NCBI GenBank assembly: GCA_016199745.1
Contig: JACQFZ010000051.1
Location: forward strand, 1-64,000
Reading direction: 5' to 3'
From: Gammaproteobacteria bacterium
GTDB lineage: Bacteria > Pseudomonadota > Gammaproteobacteria > Acidiferrobacterales > Sulfurifustaceae
Length of the DNA stretch: 64,000 nucleotides
Shown here: one piece after another, positions 32,722 through 43,244 of the stretch
Numbering within the stretch: the first letter of the stretch is position 1
Layout: the number at the start of each line of letters is the position of its first letter
Notes under the pieces: generated by a model
Database searches by the model: none
Told to the model about the DNA's origin: nothing
What the model saw: the letters and a program-made list of their open reading frames with translations, nothing else
Program-made: the position numbers and the translations under genes

Positions 32722-34023
32722 ATGGCAGACGACAATCACTCCGGTAGGGGCGACGGCAAGGGCGAGAAGCTCTTGTATTGCTCTTTCTGCGGCAAGAGTC
32801 AGCACGAAGTTCGCAAGCTAATTGCCGGCCCGTCGGTATTCGTTTGTGACGAGTGCGTCGAGCTGTGCAACGACATCATTCGTGAAGAAGTTCAGGAAGA
32901 GAAGAACGCTGCGCAGGCGAAGAAAAAATTTCCGACGCCGCGCGAGATCTACCAAATTCTCGACGAGTACGTGATCGGCCAATCCGACGCTAAGAAGATT
33001 TTGTCGGTTGCTGTTTACAACCACTACAAGCGTATCGAGCACGAACCGCGTACCGGTGATGTTGAGCTCTCGAAGAGCAACATCTTGATGATCGGTCCGA
33101 CGGGCTCCGGCAAAACCTTGCTGGCGGAGACGTTAGCGCGTTTGCTTAACGTGCCGTTCACGATCGCCGACGCAACGACGTTGACCGAAGCGGGTTACGT
33201 CGGTGAAGACGTCGAGAACATCATTCAAAAGTTACTGCAGAAGTGCGAATACGACGTCGATAAAGCGCAGAAGGGTATCGTTTACATCGATGAGATCGAC
33301 AAGATCTCACGCAAGAGCGAGAACCCGTCGATCACGCGTGATGTTTCCGGCGAAGGCGTGCAACAGGCATTGCTCAAACTAATCGAAGGCACTGTTGCCT
33401 CGGTACCGCCGCAAGGTGGACGCAAGCATCCGCAGCAGGAATTTTTGCAGGTAGACACGAGCAATATTCTGTTCATCTGCGGTGGCGCATTTTCGGGTCT
33501 CGATAAAGTGATTCAGGCGCGCTCGGAAAAGGGCGGCATTGGTTTCGGCGCCGAGATCAAGAGCAAGGCGAACACCAAGAAAGTGGGTGACGTCCTACGC
33601 TCGGTTGAGCCGGAAGATTTGATCAAATACGGTTTGATTCCGGAGTTCGTCGGACGCTTGCCGGTTATCGCTGTGCTCGACGAGCTCGACGAAGTGGCAT
33701 TGATGCAGATTTTGACCGAACCGAAAAACGCGCTTGCCAAGCAGTATCATCGTTTGTTCAAGTTCGAAGGTGTTGAGCTTGAGATTCGCGATGATGCGTT
33801 GGTTGCGGTTGCCAAACGCGCCATGGAGCGCAAGACCGGTGCCCGTGGATTGCGTTCGATCCTCGAGCGGTGCCTGCTCGAAATCATGTTCGAACTGCCG
33901 TCGCTTGAAGGTGTTAAGAAGGTAGTGATCGAAGAGAGCGTGATTTCAGAAGGTGCTAAGCCGTTGCTTATTTATGCCGAAGGCGAAGAGCAGGGCAAGA
34001 AGCGGGCGTCGGTAAGTCCCTGA
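32722..34023 (+). CDS. clpX: ATP-dependent Clp protease, unfoldase subunit
   Basis: AAA+ unfoldase that selects tagged proteins and threads them into ClpP. 433 residues. The N-terminal zinc-binding domain (CSFCGKSQ then CDECVELC), Walker [19 protein letters not shown], Walker [12 protein letters not shown] and the ClpP-binding IGF-like loop ([10 protein letters not shown]) are all present. ATG 32722 was chosen over an upstream in-frame start at 32665 because MADD precedes the zinc domain as in relatives. Confidence 0.98.
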   Translation: MADDNHSGRGDGKGEKLLYCSFCGKSQHEVRKLIAGPSVFVCDECVELCNDIIREEVQEEKNAAQAKKKFPTPREIYQILDEYVIGQSDAKKILSVAVYNHYKRIEHEPRTGDVELSKSNILMIGPTGSGKTLLAETLARLLNVPFTIADATTLTEAGYVGEDVENIIQKLLQKCEYDVDKAQKGIVYIDEIDKISRKSENPSITRDVSGEGVQQALLKLIEGTVASVPPQGGRKHPQQEFLQVDTSNILFICGGAFSGLDKVIQARSEKGGIGFGAEIKSKANTKKVGDVLRSVEPEDLIKYGLIPEFVGRLPVIAVLDELDEVALMQILTEPKNALAKQYHRLFKFEGVELEIRDDALVAVAKRAMERKTGARGLRSILERCLLEIMFELPSLEGVKKVVIEESVISEGAKPLLIYAEGEEQGKKRASVSP

Positions 34024-34043
34024 ACTAATAGCTCTGCATCACG

Positions 34044-34070
34044 AACCCCGCCGCAGGCGGGGTTTTTTTT
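34044..34070 (+). terminator. Rho-independent terminator after clpX
   Basis: AACCCCGCC-GCA-GGCGGGGTT is a perfect 9-bp stem followed by a run of T (34063-34070). It starts 21 bp after the clpX stop and separates clpX from lon. Confidence 0.92.
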
Positions 34071-34119
34071 GCCAAGCAAATCGTCGCGTCTGTCGCGTGC
34101 GCCAACCCGTTTATCTCCT

Positions 34120-34147
34120 CTTGAAATGAGGTTGCATTGACCTCACT
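34120..34147 (+). promoter_or_regulatory. Possible heat-shock (sigma-32) promoter of lon
   Basis: CTTGAA (34120-34125) lies 15 bp before CCTCACT (34141-34147). The first box matches the sigma-32 -35 core, and the second partly matches CCCCATNT. lon is a heat-shock gene in E. coli, which supports the reading. Confidence is modest because the -10 is imperfect. Confidence 0.4.
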
Positions 34148-34188
34148 TTGGTTCCAAACTTTGAGGTAAGTACGTCTTTCACTTACCT
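34128..34188 (+). repeat. Inverted repeats in the lon leader
   Basis: GAGGT/ACCTC (34128-34132 with 34141-34145, sequence GAGGTTGCATTGACCTC nearby) overlaps the proposed -10. AGGTAAGT/ACTTACCT is a perfect 8-bp repeat (34164-34171 with 34181-34188) with a 9-nt loop, 51 bp before the lon start. Both could be operators or leader-RNA hairpins. Confidence 0.5.
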
Positions 34189-34238
34189 AAGTGTGACTTC
34201 CCAATTTACTTCGCCCTCATGAGGGAACCGAGCGACCG

Positions 34239-36686
34239 ATGACGCAGAAACCCCAGGAAAAGGTTCCACCTAAGATTGTACCGGGCTCCGATATCACGCT
34301 TCCGGTATTGCCGTTGCGTGACGTTGTAGTCTTTCCCCACATGGTGATCCCGCTATTCGTCGGGCGGCGCAAATCGATCCGCGCCCTCGAGATCGCCATG
34401 GAATCCGGCAAGCAGATCATGTTAGTCGCGCAAAAGAGCGCATCCGATGATGATCCGACCGTGGAAGCGATCCATACGATCGGCACAGTCGCGAGTATTC
34501 TGCAGCTTCTGAAGTTGCCCGATGGTACTGTTAAGGTGTTGGTCGAAGGTGAACGCCGCGCGGTTATTCAGCACTATCTCGAGACCGACGATCACTTCTC
34601 GGCGCTGACAGCGCAACTGGAGATGGACCCGATTGCCGATCGCGAAGGTGAAGCGTTAACGCGTTCGGTGCTCACCGAGTTCGACCAGTACGTCAAACTC
34701 AACATGAAAATCCCGCCGGAGATTCTGACGTCGCTGGCTGGCATCGATGATCCAGGCCGCTTGGCCGACACCATCGCCGCGCACTTGTCGTTGAAGATCG
34801 AAGAGAAGCAGCAGATCCTCGAAGTTCAGAGCGTGCGTGATCGGTTGGAGCGCATCCTGGGCGTGATGGAGACGGAAATCGATTTGTTGCAGGTGGAAAA
34901 GCGCATTCGTGGTCGCGTCAAGCGGCAGATGGAAAAGAGTCAGCGCGAGTACTACCTGAACGAACAAATGAAGGCGATTCAGAAAGAGTTGGGTGAGCTT
35001 GATGAAGGCCCGAACGAGGCCGAAGAGCTAACCAACAAGATCGCCAAGGCCGGCATGCCGAAAGAAGCGCGCGAGAAGGCCGAGTCAGAGCTCAAAAAGC
35101 TCAAGATGATGTCGCCGATGTCAGCTGAAGCGACGGTCGTGCGTAATTATATCGACTGGTTGGTCAATGTGCCGTGGAAGAAGCGCACGAAGATTCAGAA
35201 GGATCTAAAGCGTGCCGCCGACATCCTCGACCAAGATCACTTCGGTTTAGAGAAAGTCAAAGACCGCATTCTTGAGTATCTCGCAGTACAGCAACGCGTG
35301 AATCAGCTTAAAGGTCCGATCTTGTGCCTCGTCGGTCCGCCGGGTGTCGGCAAGACCTCGCTTGGGCAATCGATTGCACGTGCCACTGGGCGTAAGTTCG
35401 TGCGCATGTCGCTCGGCGGCGTGCGCGATGAGGCGGAGATCCGCGGCCATCGACGCACCTACATCGGTTCGTTACCCGGCAAGATTATTCAGAACATGTC
35501 GAAGGTGAAGGTGCGTAACCCGCTCTTCATGCTGGATGAAGTCGACAAGATGGCGATGGACTTTCGCGGTGATCCGAGCTCGGCGTTGCTCGAAGTGCTC
35601 GATCCGGAACAGAACCACGCTTTTAGCGATCACTATCTCGAGGTCGATTACGATTTGTCCGACGTGATGTTCCTGGCAACGGCGAATACCTTGAATATCC
35701 CGGGACCGTTGCTCGATCGTATGGAAGTCATTCGGCTCTCGGGTTATACCGAGGACGAGAAGGTCAATATCGCGATTCGTTACCTCGTACCGAAGCAGCT
35801 GAAGAATAATGGGCTTAAAGACACCGAACTGACGATTACCGAGAACGCCATTCGCGATGTCGTGCGTTATTACACGCGTGAGGCGGGGGTGCGTAGTCTC
35901 GAGCGCGAAATCTCTAAGATCTGCCGTAAGGTCGCCAAGGATTTGTTGCTACAGAAAGACGAGGAGCAGAGTGTCACGGTATCGCCGCGGCGTCTGGACA
36001 AATATCTCGGTGTGCGGCGTTTCCGTTATGGTATGGCGGAAGAGGCTAACCAAGTCGGGCAGGTTACCGGCCTTGCTTGGACCGAAGTCGGCGGCGAACT
36101 GCTGACGATTGAAGCAGTCATTCTTCCCGGTAAAGGGCGACTGACGATTACCGGTAAACTCGGTGATGTTATGCAGGAGTCCATTCAGGCCGCCATGAGC
36201 GTGGTGCGCGCTCGTGCCGCCAAACTTGGATTGCCGGCCGATTTTTATCAAAAGCATGACTTCCATCTACACGTGCCGGAAGGCGCGACGCCGAAGGATG
36301 GTCCGAGCGCCGGTATTGCCATGTGTACGGCGATGGTATCGGCGCTTACCAAAATCCCGGTACGCGCGGATGTCGCGATGACCGGTGAGATCACTTTGCG
36401 CGGTGAAGTATTGCCAATCGGTGGGCTCAAGGAAAAGTTACTGGCGGCCCATCGTGGAAACATTAAGACCGTCATGATTCCCGAGGAAAATCGTAAGGAC
36501 TTGGCCGATATTCCGAAGAACATCCGCGATCGACTCGAGATTAAACCCGTACGCTGGATCGATCAGGTGCTCGAGACGGCGCTTGAGCGGTTGCCCGAGC
36601 CGATTGAAGAAAAGCCGGCCGAAGAACAGCCGGCAGCGGAAGCAGATTCGGCAGAAGAAGTGGCTAATCCTGTTACTACCCATTAA
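34239..36686 (+). CDS. lon: ATP-dependent protease Lon
   Basis: Cytoplasmic AAA+ protease that removes damaged and regulatory proteins. 815 residues, the usual length. LON N-terminal substrate domain ([20 protein letters not shown]), coiled coil, Walker [16 protein letters not shown], Walker [10 protein letters not shown], and the Ser-Lys peptidase domain ([11 protein letters not shown] with the later Lys in [12 protein letters not shown]). The acidic C-terminus ([19 protein letters not shown]) extends past the core. Its leader carries hairpins and a possible sigma-32 promoter. Confidence 0.98.
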   Translation: MTQKPQEKVPPKIVPGSDITLPVLPLRDVVVFPHMVIPLFVGRRKSIRALEIAMESGKQIMLVAQKSASDDDPTVEAIHTIGTVASILQLLKLPDGTVKVLVEGERRAVIQHYLETDDHFSALTAQLEMDPIADREGEALTRSVLTEFDQYVKLNMKIPPEILTSLAGIDDPGRLADTIAAHLSLKIEEKQQILEVQSVRDRLERILGVMETEIDLLQVEKRIRGRVKRQMEKSQREYYLNEQMKAIQKELGELDEGPNEAEELTNKIAKAGMPKEAREKAESELKKLKMMSPMSAEATVVRNYIDWLVNVPWKKRTKIQKDLKRAADILDQDHFGLEKVKDRILEYLAVQQRVNQLKGPILCLVGPPGVGKTSLGQSIARATGRKFVRMSLGGVRDEAEIRGHRRTYIGSLPGKIIQNMSKVKVRNPLFMLDEVDKMAMDFRGDPSSALLEVLDPEQNHAFSDHYLEVDYDLSDVMFLATANTLNIPGPLLDRMEVIRLSGYTEDEKVNIAIRYLVPKQLKNNGLKDTELTITENAIRDVVRYYTREAGVRSLEREISKICRKVAKDLLLQKDEEQSVTVSPRRLDKYLGVRRFRYGMAEEANQVGQVTGLAWTEVGGELLTIEAVILPGKGRLTITGKLGDVMQESIQAAMSVVRARAAKLGLPADFYQKHDFHLHVPEGATPKDGPSAGIAMCTAMVSALTKIPVRADVAMTGEITLRGEVLPIGGLKEKLLAAHRGNIKTVMIPEENRKDLADIPKNIRDRLEIKPVRWIDQVLETALERLPEPIEEKPAEEQPAAEADSAEEVANPVTTH

Positions 36687-36761
36687 CGCGGGTAGCTTGC
36701 AGTGCGCATCATAGGTTGCTAAAAAATCCTTCCATGGAGTTCTTTTGCTAGGCTCGTTATA

Positions 36762-36795
36762 GATCACCACACGCCCTAAAAGGCGTATGGTGATC
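36762..36795 (+). terminator. Strong hairpin between lon and hupB
   Basis: GATCACCACACGCC and GGCGTATGGTGATC pair over 14 bp with one C-A mismatch around a CTAAAA loop. It lies 76 bp after lon and 48 bp before hupB, with no T-tract, so it could be a lon terminator or a hupB leader structure. Confidence 0.5.
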
Positions 36796-36843
36796 TGATC
36801 GGCCGATTCGTTTGTATCCCACCACACCTTGGAGGACTCGAAC

Positions 36844-37116
36844 GTGAATAAAACCGACCTGATTCAACAAGTGGCGCAAAGTGCAGAGTTGTCTCAAACA
36901 TCCGCTTCGAAGGCGATCGATGCGCTGTTCAGCGTGATCGCAAATTCGCTACGCAACGGCGAGCAAGTACAGTTGACCGGATTTGGAACCTTCTCGGTTG
37001 CCGAGCGTGCGGCCCGCAACGGCCGCAATCCGCGTACCGGTGAAACAATTACCATCGCGGCATCGCGAAATCCCAAGTTCAAGGCTGGCAAAGGTCTGAA
37101 GGATGCCTTAAACTAG
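36844..37116 (+). CDS. hupB: DNA-binding protein HU, beta type
   Basis: 90-residue histone-like protein that bends DNA and shapes the nucleoid. The HU signature GFGTFSVAERAARNGRNPRT is complete and NKTDLIQQVA is the typical N-terminus. The GTG at 36844 is the start: GGAGGA lies 7 nt upstream. The lon-hupB-ppiD order is standard in Gammaproteobacteria. Confidence 0.97.
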   Translation: MNKTDLIQQVAQSAELSQTSASKAIDALFSVIANSLRNGEQVQLTGFGTFSVAERAARNGRNPRTGETITIAASRNPKFKAGKGLKDALN

Positions 37117-37141
37117 CGGCCCTTTCGGGGGTGCTGTTGCA

Positions 37142-37217
37142 GGGTGCTTAGCTCAGCTGGTAGAGCGTCGCCCTTACAAGGCGAATGTCGGGGGTTCGAT
37201 CCCCTCAGCACCCACCA
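37142..37217 (+). tRNA. tRNA-Val (anticodon TAC)
   Basis: 76 nt. Acceptor GGGTGCT pairs with AGCACCC, and CCA is encoded. The loop CTTACAA gives anticodon TAC. It begins 25 bp after hupB. Confidence 0.97.
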
Positions 37218-37268
37218 TTTAGCAGTTAGCCTTTCCTCCGAAATAGGTGGGGAAGGGTGTGTCACTTA

Positions 37269-37345
37269 GGAGCGGTAGTTCAGTTGGTTAGAATACCGGC
37301 CTGTCACGCCGGGGGTCGCGGGTTCGAGTCCCGTCCGCTCCGCCA
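37269..37345 (+). tRNA. tRNA-Asp (anticodon GTC)
   Basis: 77 nt. Acceptor GGAGCGG pairs with CCGCTCC, and discriminator G plus CCA is encoded. The loop CTGTCAC gives anticodon GTC. The 148 bp that follow hold no gene, only a GCTCGC/GCGAGC inverted repeat that may end the tRNA transcript. Confidence 0.97.
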
Positions 37346-37493
37346 AACTGGCAGCTCGCTGAAGTTCAACGGGCTGCGAGCGCCACAGGGAAGTGTCGCT
37401 CAAATGGCGACCAGAATTTTTGTCCCCATTGGTATATGTAGGTCGATGTAAGTCCTTTAGGCACAAATCCCTTCATTGCCAGAGTAACCGCGG

Positions 37494-39377
37494 ATGCTTA
37501 CCAAGATTCGAGAAAAAACTCAGGGCATCATTGCGACCCTGATTCTTTCATTCCTCACGATACCGTTCATTCTTTGGGGTATTAGCTCCTACTTTGATAG
37601 CGGCTCCGCGGTCGCTGTCGCCGAGGTCAACGGCGTCGAGATCGATCAGCAGCAGTATCACAATGCGCTCGCGCAGGTGCCTGGTCTCGAGCAACGCCCC
37701 GAGAGCCGCGCCATCAAGGAAATGATCCTCAAGAATTTAATCGACCAAACGTTGCTCGTTAAGGAAGCGGAGCAACGCGGTTATCGATTAAGTGACGCCC
37801 GCCTCGCTGAAACTATTCGTACCCTCCCTTACTTCCATCGCGACGGTAAATTCGAGCCGGAAATCTATGAGGCTGTCCTGCGCCAGCAAGGTATGCGCAC
37901 AAGCGATTTCGAGGCTCGTCTGCGGCGAGATAGCGTCGCTAATCAGGTACAGCAGGGCTTAAGCGAAAGTGCATTTGTCACCGAAGGTGATGTGGCGTCG
38001 ATGGTTCGCTTAATGCGGCAAGAGCGCCAAGTAACGCATGCTGTAATCCAGCCCGACGGTTTTTTGCCGAAAGTGGCGGTCAGCGCGGCGGAAATCGAAG
38101 AACATTATCAATCCAACCAGGACGCATTTCGTACGCCGGAAGCGGTGCGTGTGGAGTATGTAACCCTCTCGGCGAGCGAAATCGCCAAGCAGATTCAGCC
38201 GACCGATACCGAACTACACCAGGCCTATGAAACCGACGTCGCTCGCTATGCCACTCCTGAGAAGCGTCGCGTCAGCCATATTCTGATCAGTGTGCCGGCT
38301 AACGCCAACGATGCAATCGTTAAAGCCGCACAGGCTCGTGCCGACGACGTAGCGAAACAGGCGCGCGCCGGCGCTAATTTCGCCACTCTCGCTACGAAGT
38401 ATTCGGATGATAAGGAAACCGGTGCAAAGGGCGGCGATCTCGGCGAGGTTGCACGTCACATGTTGCCGTCGGCTGAACTCGAGACGGCAGTTTACGGAAT
38501 TAAGCCGAAAGAAATCGTCGGCCCCATCCGTTCGCAATTCGGATTTCATGTCGCCACTGTTACCGCGCTGACGCCGGAGCAGCGGCGTTCGTTCGAATCG
38601 GCCAAACACGATTTAACGGAACAGGTGCGTAAACAAAAAGCCGAAGAGCGGTTCTACGAGCTCTCGGAGCGTTTGCGTAACTTGGCCTATGAGCATCCCG
38701 ACGGCGTACGGTCAGTGGCGAAAGAGCTCGACTTGCCGCTGCAAACCAGTGATTGGTTTACCCGCACCGGTGGCGCTGGTGTCGCTGCCCAGCCGCGCGT
38801 TGTCACCGCCGCTTTCGAATCGGAAGTGCTGAGCCAGGTACGTAACAGCGACATCATTGAGCTCAAAGGGAATGAGTTATTGGCGTTACACGTTATAGCT
38901 CGCCGGCCGTCAACCGTGCGACCGCTTACTGAAGTACGGGCGACGATCGAACGCGTTCTTAAAGAGAAACATGCGCGTGAACAGGCGCAGGCAGCCGCGG
39001 CGGAATGGATTAAGAAGCTCGAACAGGGTGGAACGCTGGCCGAGCTCGCGCGTACCACCCATGCAACGCTGCAGCCGTCGAAGACGATGACTCGCGAACA
39101 AGCGACCGGCATCGATCCGCGGTTGTTGAATGCCGTCTTCGCTGCGCCACGGCCGCAGGGCAAGCCGGTATATGGACAGGTCGATTTAGGTAGCCAAGGA
39201 TTTGTGGTCTACGCTCTGGAAGCCGTGCGTGATATTGAGCCGTCTAAGGTAGACGTCGCGTCAAAAGATAAATTGCGCCAGCAACTGCTGCAGCGTCGTG
39301 GCAGCGATTACTACGCGAGTTATCGTGAGGGTCTACGGCGAGACGCCGATGTGAAGATCCACGCTAATCAGCTGTAA
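37494..39377 (+). CDS. ppiD: Periplasmic folding chaperone PpiD
   Basis: 627-residue inner-membrane-anchored chaperone at the Sec translocon exit. An N-terminal anchor (IIATLILSFLTIPFILWGIS), SurA-like N domain, one parvulin domain (about residues 255-355, beginning RRVSHILISV) and a C-terminal helical region are visible. The length matches E. coli PpiD (623). It has its own region behind the tRNAs and ends at a strong terminator shared with fabI. Confidence 0.95.
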   Translation: MLTKIREKTQGIIATLILSFLTIPFILWGISSYFDSGSAVAVAEVNGVEIDQQQYHNALAQVPGLEQRPESRAIKEMILKNLIDQTLLVKEAEQRGYRLSDARLAETIRTLPYFHRDGKFEPEIYEAVLRQQGMRTSDFEARLRRDSVANQVQQGLSESAFVTEGDVASMVRLMRQERQVTHAVIQPDGFLPKVAVSAAEIEEHYQSNQDAFRTPEAVRVEYVTLSASEIAKQIQPTDTELHQAYETDVARYATPEKRRVSHILISVPANANDAIVKAAQARADDVAKQARAGANFATLATKYSDDKETGAKGGDLGEVARHMLPSAELETAVYGIKPKEIVGPIRSQFGFHVATVTALTPEQRRSFESAKHDLTEQVRKQKAEERFYELSERLRNLAYEHPDGVRSVAKELDLPLQTSDWFTRTGGAGVAAQPRVVTAAFESEVLSQVRNSDIIELKGNELLALHVIARRPSTVRPLTEVRATIERVLKEKHAREQAQAAAAEWIKKLEQGGTLAELARTTHATLQPSKTMTREQATGIDPRLLNAVFAAPRPQGKPVYGQVDLGSQGFVVYALEAVRDIEPSKVDVASKDKLRQQLLQRRGSDYYASYREGLRRDADVKIHANQL

Positions 39378-39379
39378 CG

Positions 39380-39415
39380 AAAAAAGCCCGGACAACCAAG
39401 TTGCCCGGGCTTTTT
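39380..39415. terminator. Bidirectional terminator between ppiD and fabI
   Basis: GCCCGG and CCGGGC, with an inner CAAC-CAA-GTTG stem, are flanked by A6 on the left and T5 on the right. Both convergent genes would use it. Confidence 0.93.
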
Positions 39416-39419
39416 ATTG

Positions 39420-40205
39420 CTAGCGGTCGAGGGCGAAAGCGGCGATGTTGAAGCCGGCGTCGACGTAAGTAATTTCGCCGGTGATGCCGGAGGCAAGATC
39501 GGAGCACAGAAATGCAGCAGCGTTTCCGACCTCGTCGATCGTTACGCCGCGACCGAGTGGGGCAACACGGTCGTTGACGTCCAGCAGCTTGCGAAAGTCG
39601 GCAATTCCGGCCGCCGCCAATGTCTTAATTGGGCCCGCCGAAATCGCATTCACTCTGATCCCATCCCGGCCGAGCGCCAGCGCCAGGTAGCGTACATTCG
39701 CTTCCAGGCTAGCCTTGGCTAACCCCATGACGTTGTAGTTCGGTATCGCCCGTTCGGCGCCGATATAGGTCAGCGTAATGAGCGCGCCGTTACGGCCCTG
39801 CATCATCGGCCGGCCGGCCTTAGCCAGCGCTGCCAGACTGTAGGAGCTGATATCGTGGGCGAGGCGGAAGCCTTCGCGCGTCACCGTGTCGACGAACGAA
39901 CCGGACAGCTCTTCGCGCAGAGCGAATGCGACCGAATGAACGATGATGTCGAGCCCGTCCCAATGCTCGCGCAGACGCGCGAATGCACTATCGATCTGTT
40001 CGTCGCTGGCAACATCTAGCGGCAGTGCGATATTGGAACCAAGCTCGGTGGCAACCTCTTCGACGCGCGCCTTGAGCTTGTCGTTCTGGTAAGTGAAGGC
40101 CAGCTCGGCGCCTTCGCGGCGCATCGCCTTGGCGATACCCCAGGCGATCGAGCGTTCGCCGGCGACGCCGACGATCAATGCACGCTTTCCGGCGAGAAAA
40201 CCCAT
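39420..40205 (-). CDS. fabI: Enoyl-ACP reductase (NADH)
   Basis: Last reductive step of each fatty-acid elongation cycle and the triclosan target. The 261 residues match FabI. Short-chain dehydrogenase fold with [17 protein letters not shown] as the cofactor loop and the catalytic Tyr-x6-Lys in YNVMGLAK. The frame is open to 40568, but ATG 40205 gives the conserved [13 protein letters not shown] start, so the upstream part is leader. Confidence 0.97.
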   Translation of the reverse strand: MGFLAGKRALIVGVAGERSIAWGIAKAMRREGAELAFTYQNDKLKARVEEVATELGSNIALPLDVASDEQIDSAFARLREHWDGLDIIVHSVAFALREELSGSFVDTVTREGFRLAHDISSYSLAALAKAGRPMMQGRNGALITLTYIGAERAIPNYNVMGLAKASLEANVRYLALALGRDGIRVNAISAGPIKTLAAAGIADFRKLLDVNDRVAPLGRGVTIDEVGNAAAFLCSDLASGITGEITYVDAGFNIAAFALDR

Positions 40206-40275
40206 AGCAGTTTGTGTTCCCCTTGTAAGAGTACGATTGGCGCGCCGCGTAATGGCCGGCGGTTCGCGAGATGGG

Positions 40276-40290
40276 TCGTTACAGTAACGA
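40276..40290. promoter_or_regulatory. Palindrome between fabI and yejA
   Basis: TCGTTAC-A-GTAACGA is a perfect 7-bp dyad around one base, in the 168-bp divergent region, 71 bp from the fabI start and 84 bp from yejA. It is a candidate operator; the regulator is unknown. Confidence 0.4.
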
Positions 40291-40373
40291 AAATCGCCCG
40301 GACCGGGAAGAGGGCGCAGTTTAATTGATCTGATATAGTTGCGCAGACCGCGAAGGTAGTTAAACACCGAGGG

Positions 40374-42185
40374 ATGATGCATCAGTCCAAGCGAGAGTCG
40401 TGGTGGCGTCGTTGTTTGGGGTTGCTCCTGTTGGCGCTTACGCTGCCGGTCCATGCCGCCCCGTCCGCCGCGCTCGGTTACACTCCTAAATATCCCGCCG
40501 GTTTCTCGCATTTCGACTATGTGCGCGCGGACGCGCCCAAGGGCGGTAATCTCACGCTTGCCGGTCAAGGCAGTTTCGATTCGTTCAATCCGTTCATCTT
40601 AAAAAGCCGTCCTGCCGCCGGCCTCGACTTACTCGTATTCGAGCCACTGATGGTGTCGAGCCTCGACGAACCGTTCAGCAAATATGGCTTGTTGGCGGAG
40701 GACATCAGTCTTGCCGCCGATAAATTATCGGTAACGTTCCGGTTAAATCCGCTCGCGAAGTTTTCGAACGGCAAACCGGTATTGGCGCGAGACGTCAAAT
40801 TTTCGTTCGATACGTTGAAAAGTAACGCCGCCCATCCGCAATACCGCTACTACTGGGTAGATATTAAGCGTGCGGTTGTGGTCGACGCGCGCACGATCCG
40901 TTTCGAATTTGCCCGCGTTAATCCGGAGCTGTATCTCATCGCCACCGAGATCCCGGTGTTCTCGCGCGATTGGGTAGGCGACAAACCATTTAATAAGGTT
41001 GCCACCGAAGTTCCGATCGGCAGCGGCCCGTACATTGTTCAAAGCTTCGATCTCGGTAAGCACATCAGCTTCGTGCGTAATCCCAATTATTGGGGACGTG
41101 ACTTGCCGACGCGCCGTGGCGTTTTTAATTTCGATCGTATTACTTATAAATACTATAAAGACGACACGATTCAACGCGAGGCGTTCAAAGCCGGCGAATA
41201 TGATTTTCATATCGAGTACAGCTCGAAGGCTTGGGCACGTGACTTTGTCGGGCCAGCATTCAATGACGGCGGCATCGTCAAAAAAGAGTTGGTACACCGT
41301 AATAATGCCGGCATGCAAGGTCTGGTGTTCAATACCCGCCGCGCAATTTTTAAGGACAAGCGCGTGCGTAAGGCGATCGGTTTGGCGTTCGATTTTGAAT
41401 GGTCAAACGAACACTTGTTTTATAAGCAATATACGCGCTGCAACAGTTACTTCAGTAATTCGGAAATGGCGTCTTCCGGTTTGCCGCAGGGTGACGAGCT
41501 AAAACTGTTAGAGCCATATCGCGCGCAGCTGTCGCCGGAAGTATTCACGACGGTGTGGCAGCCGCCGATGACCCTGCCGCCGCATTCGTTACGCGAAAAC
41601 CTGAGGCAGGCGCGTGATCTATTGAAGCAGGCGGGATGGATTCTTCGCGATGGCGTGTTGCGCAACGCCAACGGCGAGCCGCTCGAGTTCGAAGTGTTGG
41701 GCGATTCCGTCCAAGGCAGGACGTTCGAGCGTATCCTCGGTCCATTTGCGCAGAACCTTAAGAAACTTGGCATCGTCATGAACTACCGTACGGTCGACGT
41801 TGCGTTGTGGCAGCGACGCACCGATGTTTTCGATTTCGACATGGTGACCGCGGTATACGGCGAGAGCCAATCGCCCGGCAATGAGCTGTACCGGCGTTGG
41901 TATTCAAAGAGCGCCGATGAGGAAGGATCGGAGAATCTGATGGGCGTCAAAGATCCGGTAATAGACGCACTGATCGACAAGGTGGTGCAGGCACCGGATC
42001 GCAAGCATTTGGTGACGGCCCTTAAGGCGCTGGACCGCGTCATGCTGCATGGCGAGTACCTGGTACCGAACTGGTACAACAAGGTGCATCGGATCGCTTA
42101 TCGGAACAAATTCGACATGCCATCGTCGTTGCCGCTGTACTATGCGGCCGAGGGGTGGATGATCGAGACGAGCTGGAGCAAATAA
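40374..42185 (+). CDS. yejA: Peptide/microcin C-type ABC transporter, binding protein
   Basis: 603-residue family 5 periplasmic binding protein. Signal peptide [14 protein letters not shown]. YejA-type features: [20 protein letters not shown], a [15 protein letters not shown] region and a C-terminal [17 protein letters not shown] segment. In E. coli YejABEF imports peptides and microcin C; here the same four genes are in the same order. ATG 40374 and ATG 40377 are adjacent; either may start. Confidence 0.94.
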   Translation: MMHQSKRESWWRRCLGLLLLALTLPVHAAPSAALGYTPKYPAGFSHFDYVRADAPKGGNLTLAGQGSFDSFNPFILKSRPAAGLDLLVFEPLMVSSLDEPFSKYGLLAEDISLAADKLSVTFRLNPLAKFSNGKPVLARDVKFSFDTLKSNAAHPQYRYYWVDIKRAVVVDARTIRFEFARVNPELYLIATEIPVFSRDWVGDKPFNKVATEVPIGSGPYIVQSFDLGKHISFVRNPNYWGRDLPTRRGVFNFDRITYKYYKDDTIQREAFKAGEYDFHIEYSSKAWARDFVGPAFNDGGIVKKELVHRNNAGMQGLVFNTRRAIFKDKRVRKAIGLAFDFEWSNEHLFYKQYTRCNSYFSNSEMASSGLPQGDELKLLEPYRAQLSPEVFTTVWQPPMTLPPHSLRENLRQARDLLKQAGWILRDGVLRNANGEPLEFEVLGDSVQGRTFERILGPFAQNLKKLGIVMNYRTVDVALWQRRTDVFDFDMVTAVYGESQSPGNELYRRWYSKSADEEGSENLMGVKDPVIDALIDKVVQAPDRKHLVTALKALDRVMLHGEYLVPNWYNKVHRIAYRNKFDMPSSLPLYYAAEGWMIETSWSK

Positions 42186-42188
42186 CGC

Positions 42189-43244
42189 ATGGCCGGCTAC
42201 ATTCTTAAGCGGTTGCTCCTCATGATCCCTACCCTGATCGGTGTGATGCTGATCACGTTCACAGTGACGCAGTTCGTGCCCGGCGGGCCGGTCGAGCAGT
42301 TGGTTCATCAATTGCAACACCGCAGCGCCGAAGGCGAGGCCAGCGCCGGTAGTTCCGGCGGTCTATACCGGGGCTCCGCCGGCTTGGATGCCGAGCGTCT
42401 TAAGGAATTGCAGGCGTTATATGGTTTCGATCGGCCGGCGCCAGAACGCTTCTTGCGCATGATGAAGAGCTATCTCACGTTCGATCTGGGTCAGAGCTAC
42501 TATCGTCATCAATCGGTCTTCCAACTCGTCGTATCGAAGTTGCCGGTATCCATCAGCATCGGCCTGTGGACATTTTTTATCGTTTATCTGACGTGTATAC
42601 CGCTCGGTGTTGCGAAGGCGGTGCGTGATGGTTCTCGTTTCGACGTCGTCACCAGCACCATCATTCTCGTCGGCTATGCCATTCCTGGATTCGTGCTGGG
42701 TCTCGCTCTGCTGGTGTTGTTTGGCGGCGGTTCGTTTTGGCACATCTTTCCGTTGCGCGGTTTGGTGTCGGACTATTGGTCGGAGTTGCCGTGGTATTCG
42801 AAAGTGCTCGATTACCTATGGCACATGGCGCTGCCAATCACCGCCTCTGTTGTCGGTAGCCTGGCGGTTGAGACGATGCTGACGAAGAACAGCATGCTCG
42901 AAGAAATCCGCAAGCAATACGTGCTCACCGCCCGTGCCAAAGGACTGAGTGCTAACGTCGTGCTGTACCGGCATGTCTTCCGCAACGCCATGATCCCGCT
43001 GATTACGGGTTTCCCGGCCGCCTTTATCGGCGCGTTCTTTACCGGCAGTTTGTTGATCGAGACATTGTTCTCACTCGACGGTCTTGGCTTACTGTCGTAC
43101 GAATCGGTGGTGCAACGCGACTATCCAGTTGTCCTCGGTACGCTCTATTTGTTCACGTTGCTCGGGTTGTTTGCAAAGCTTCTGTCAGATTTGTGTTATG
43201 TGCTGATCGATCCGCGGATCCAATTTGAGTCCGTCGACCGATGA
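42189..43244 (+). CDS. yejB: Peptide ABC transporter permease YejB
   Basis: 351-residue inner-membrane permease of the oligopeptide type, with six likely segments and the EAA loop around RKQYVLTARAKGLSANVVLY. It starts 3 bp after yejA and its stop overlaps the yejE start by 4 bp (ATGA). The YejB insert after the first helix (SAEGEASAGSSGG region) is present. Confidence 0.95.
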   Translation: MAGYILKRLLLMIPTLIGVMLITFTVTQFVPGGPVEQLVHQLQHRSAEGEASAGSSGGLYRGSAGLDAERLKELQALYGFDRPAPERFLRMMKSYLTFDLGQSYYRHQSVFQLVVSKLPVSISIGLWTFFIVYLTCIPLGVAKAVRDGSRFDVVTSTIILVGYAIPGFVLGLALLVLFGGGSFWHIFPLRGLVSDYWSELPWYSKVLDYLWHMALPITASVVGSLAVETMLTKNSMLEEIRKQYVLTARAKGLSANVVLYRHVFRNAMIPLITGFPAAFIGAFFTGSLLIETLFSLDGLGLLSYESVVQRDYPVVLGTLYLFTLLGLFAKLLSDLCYVLIDPRIQFESVDR

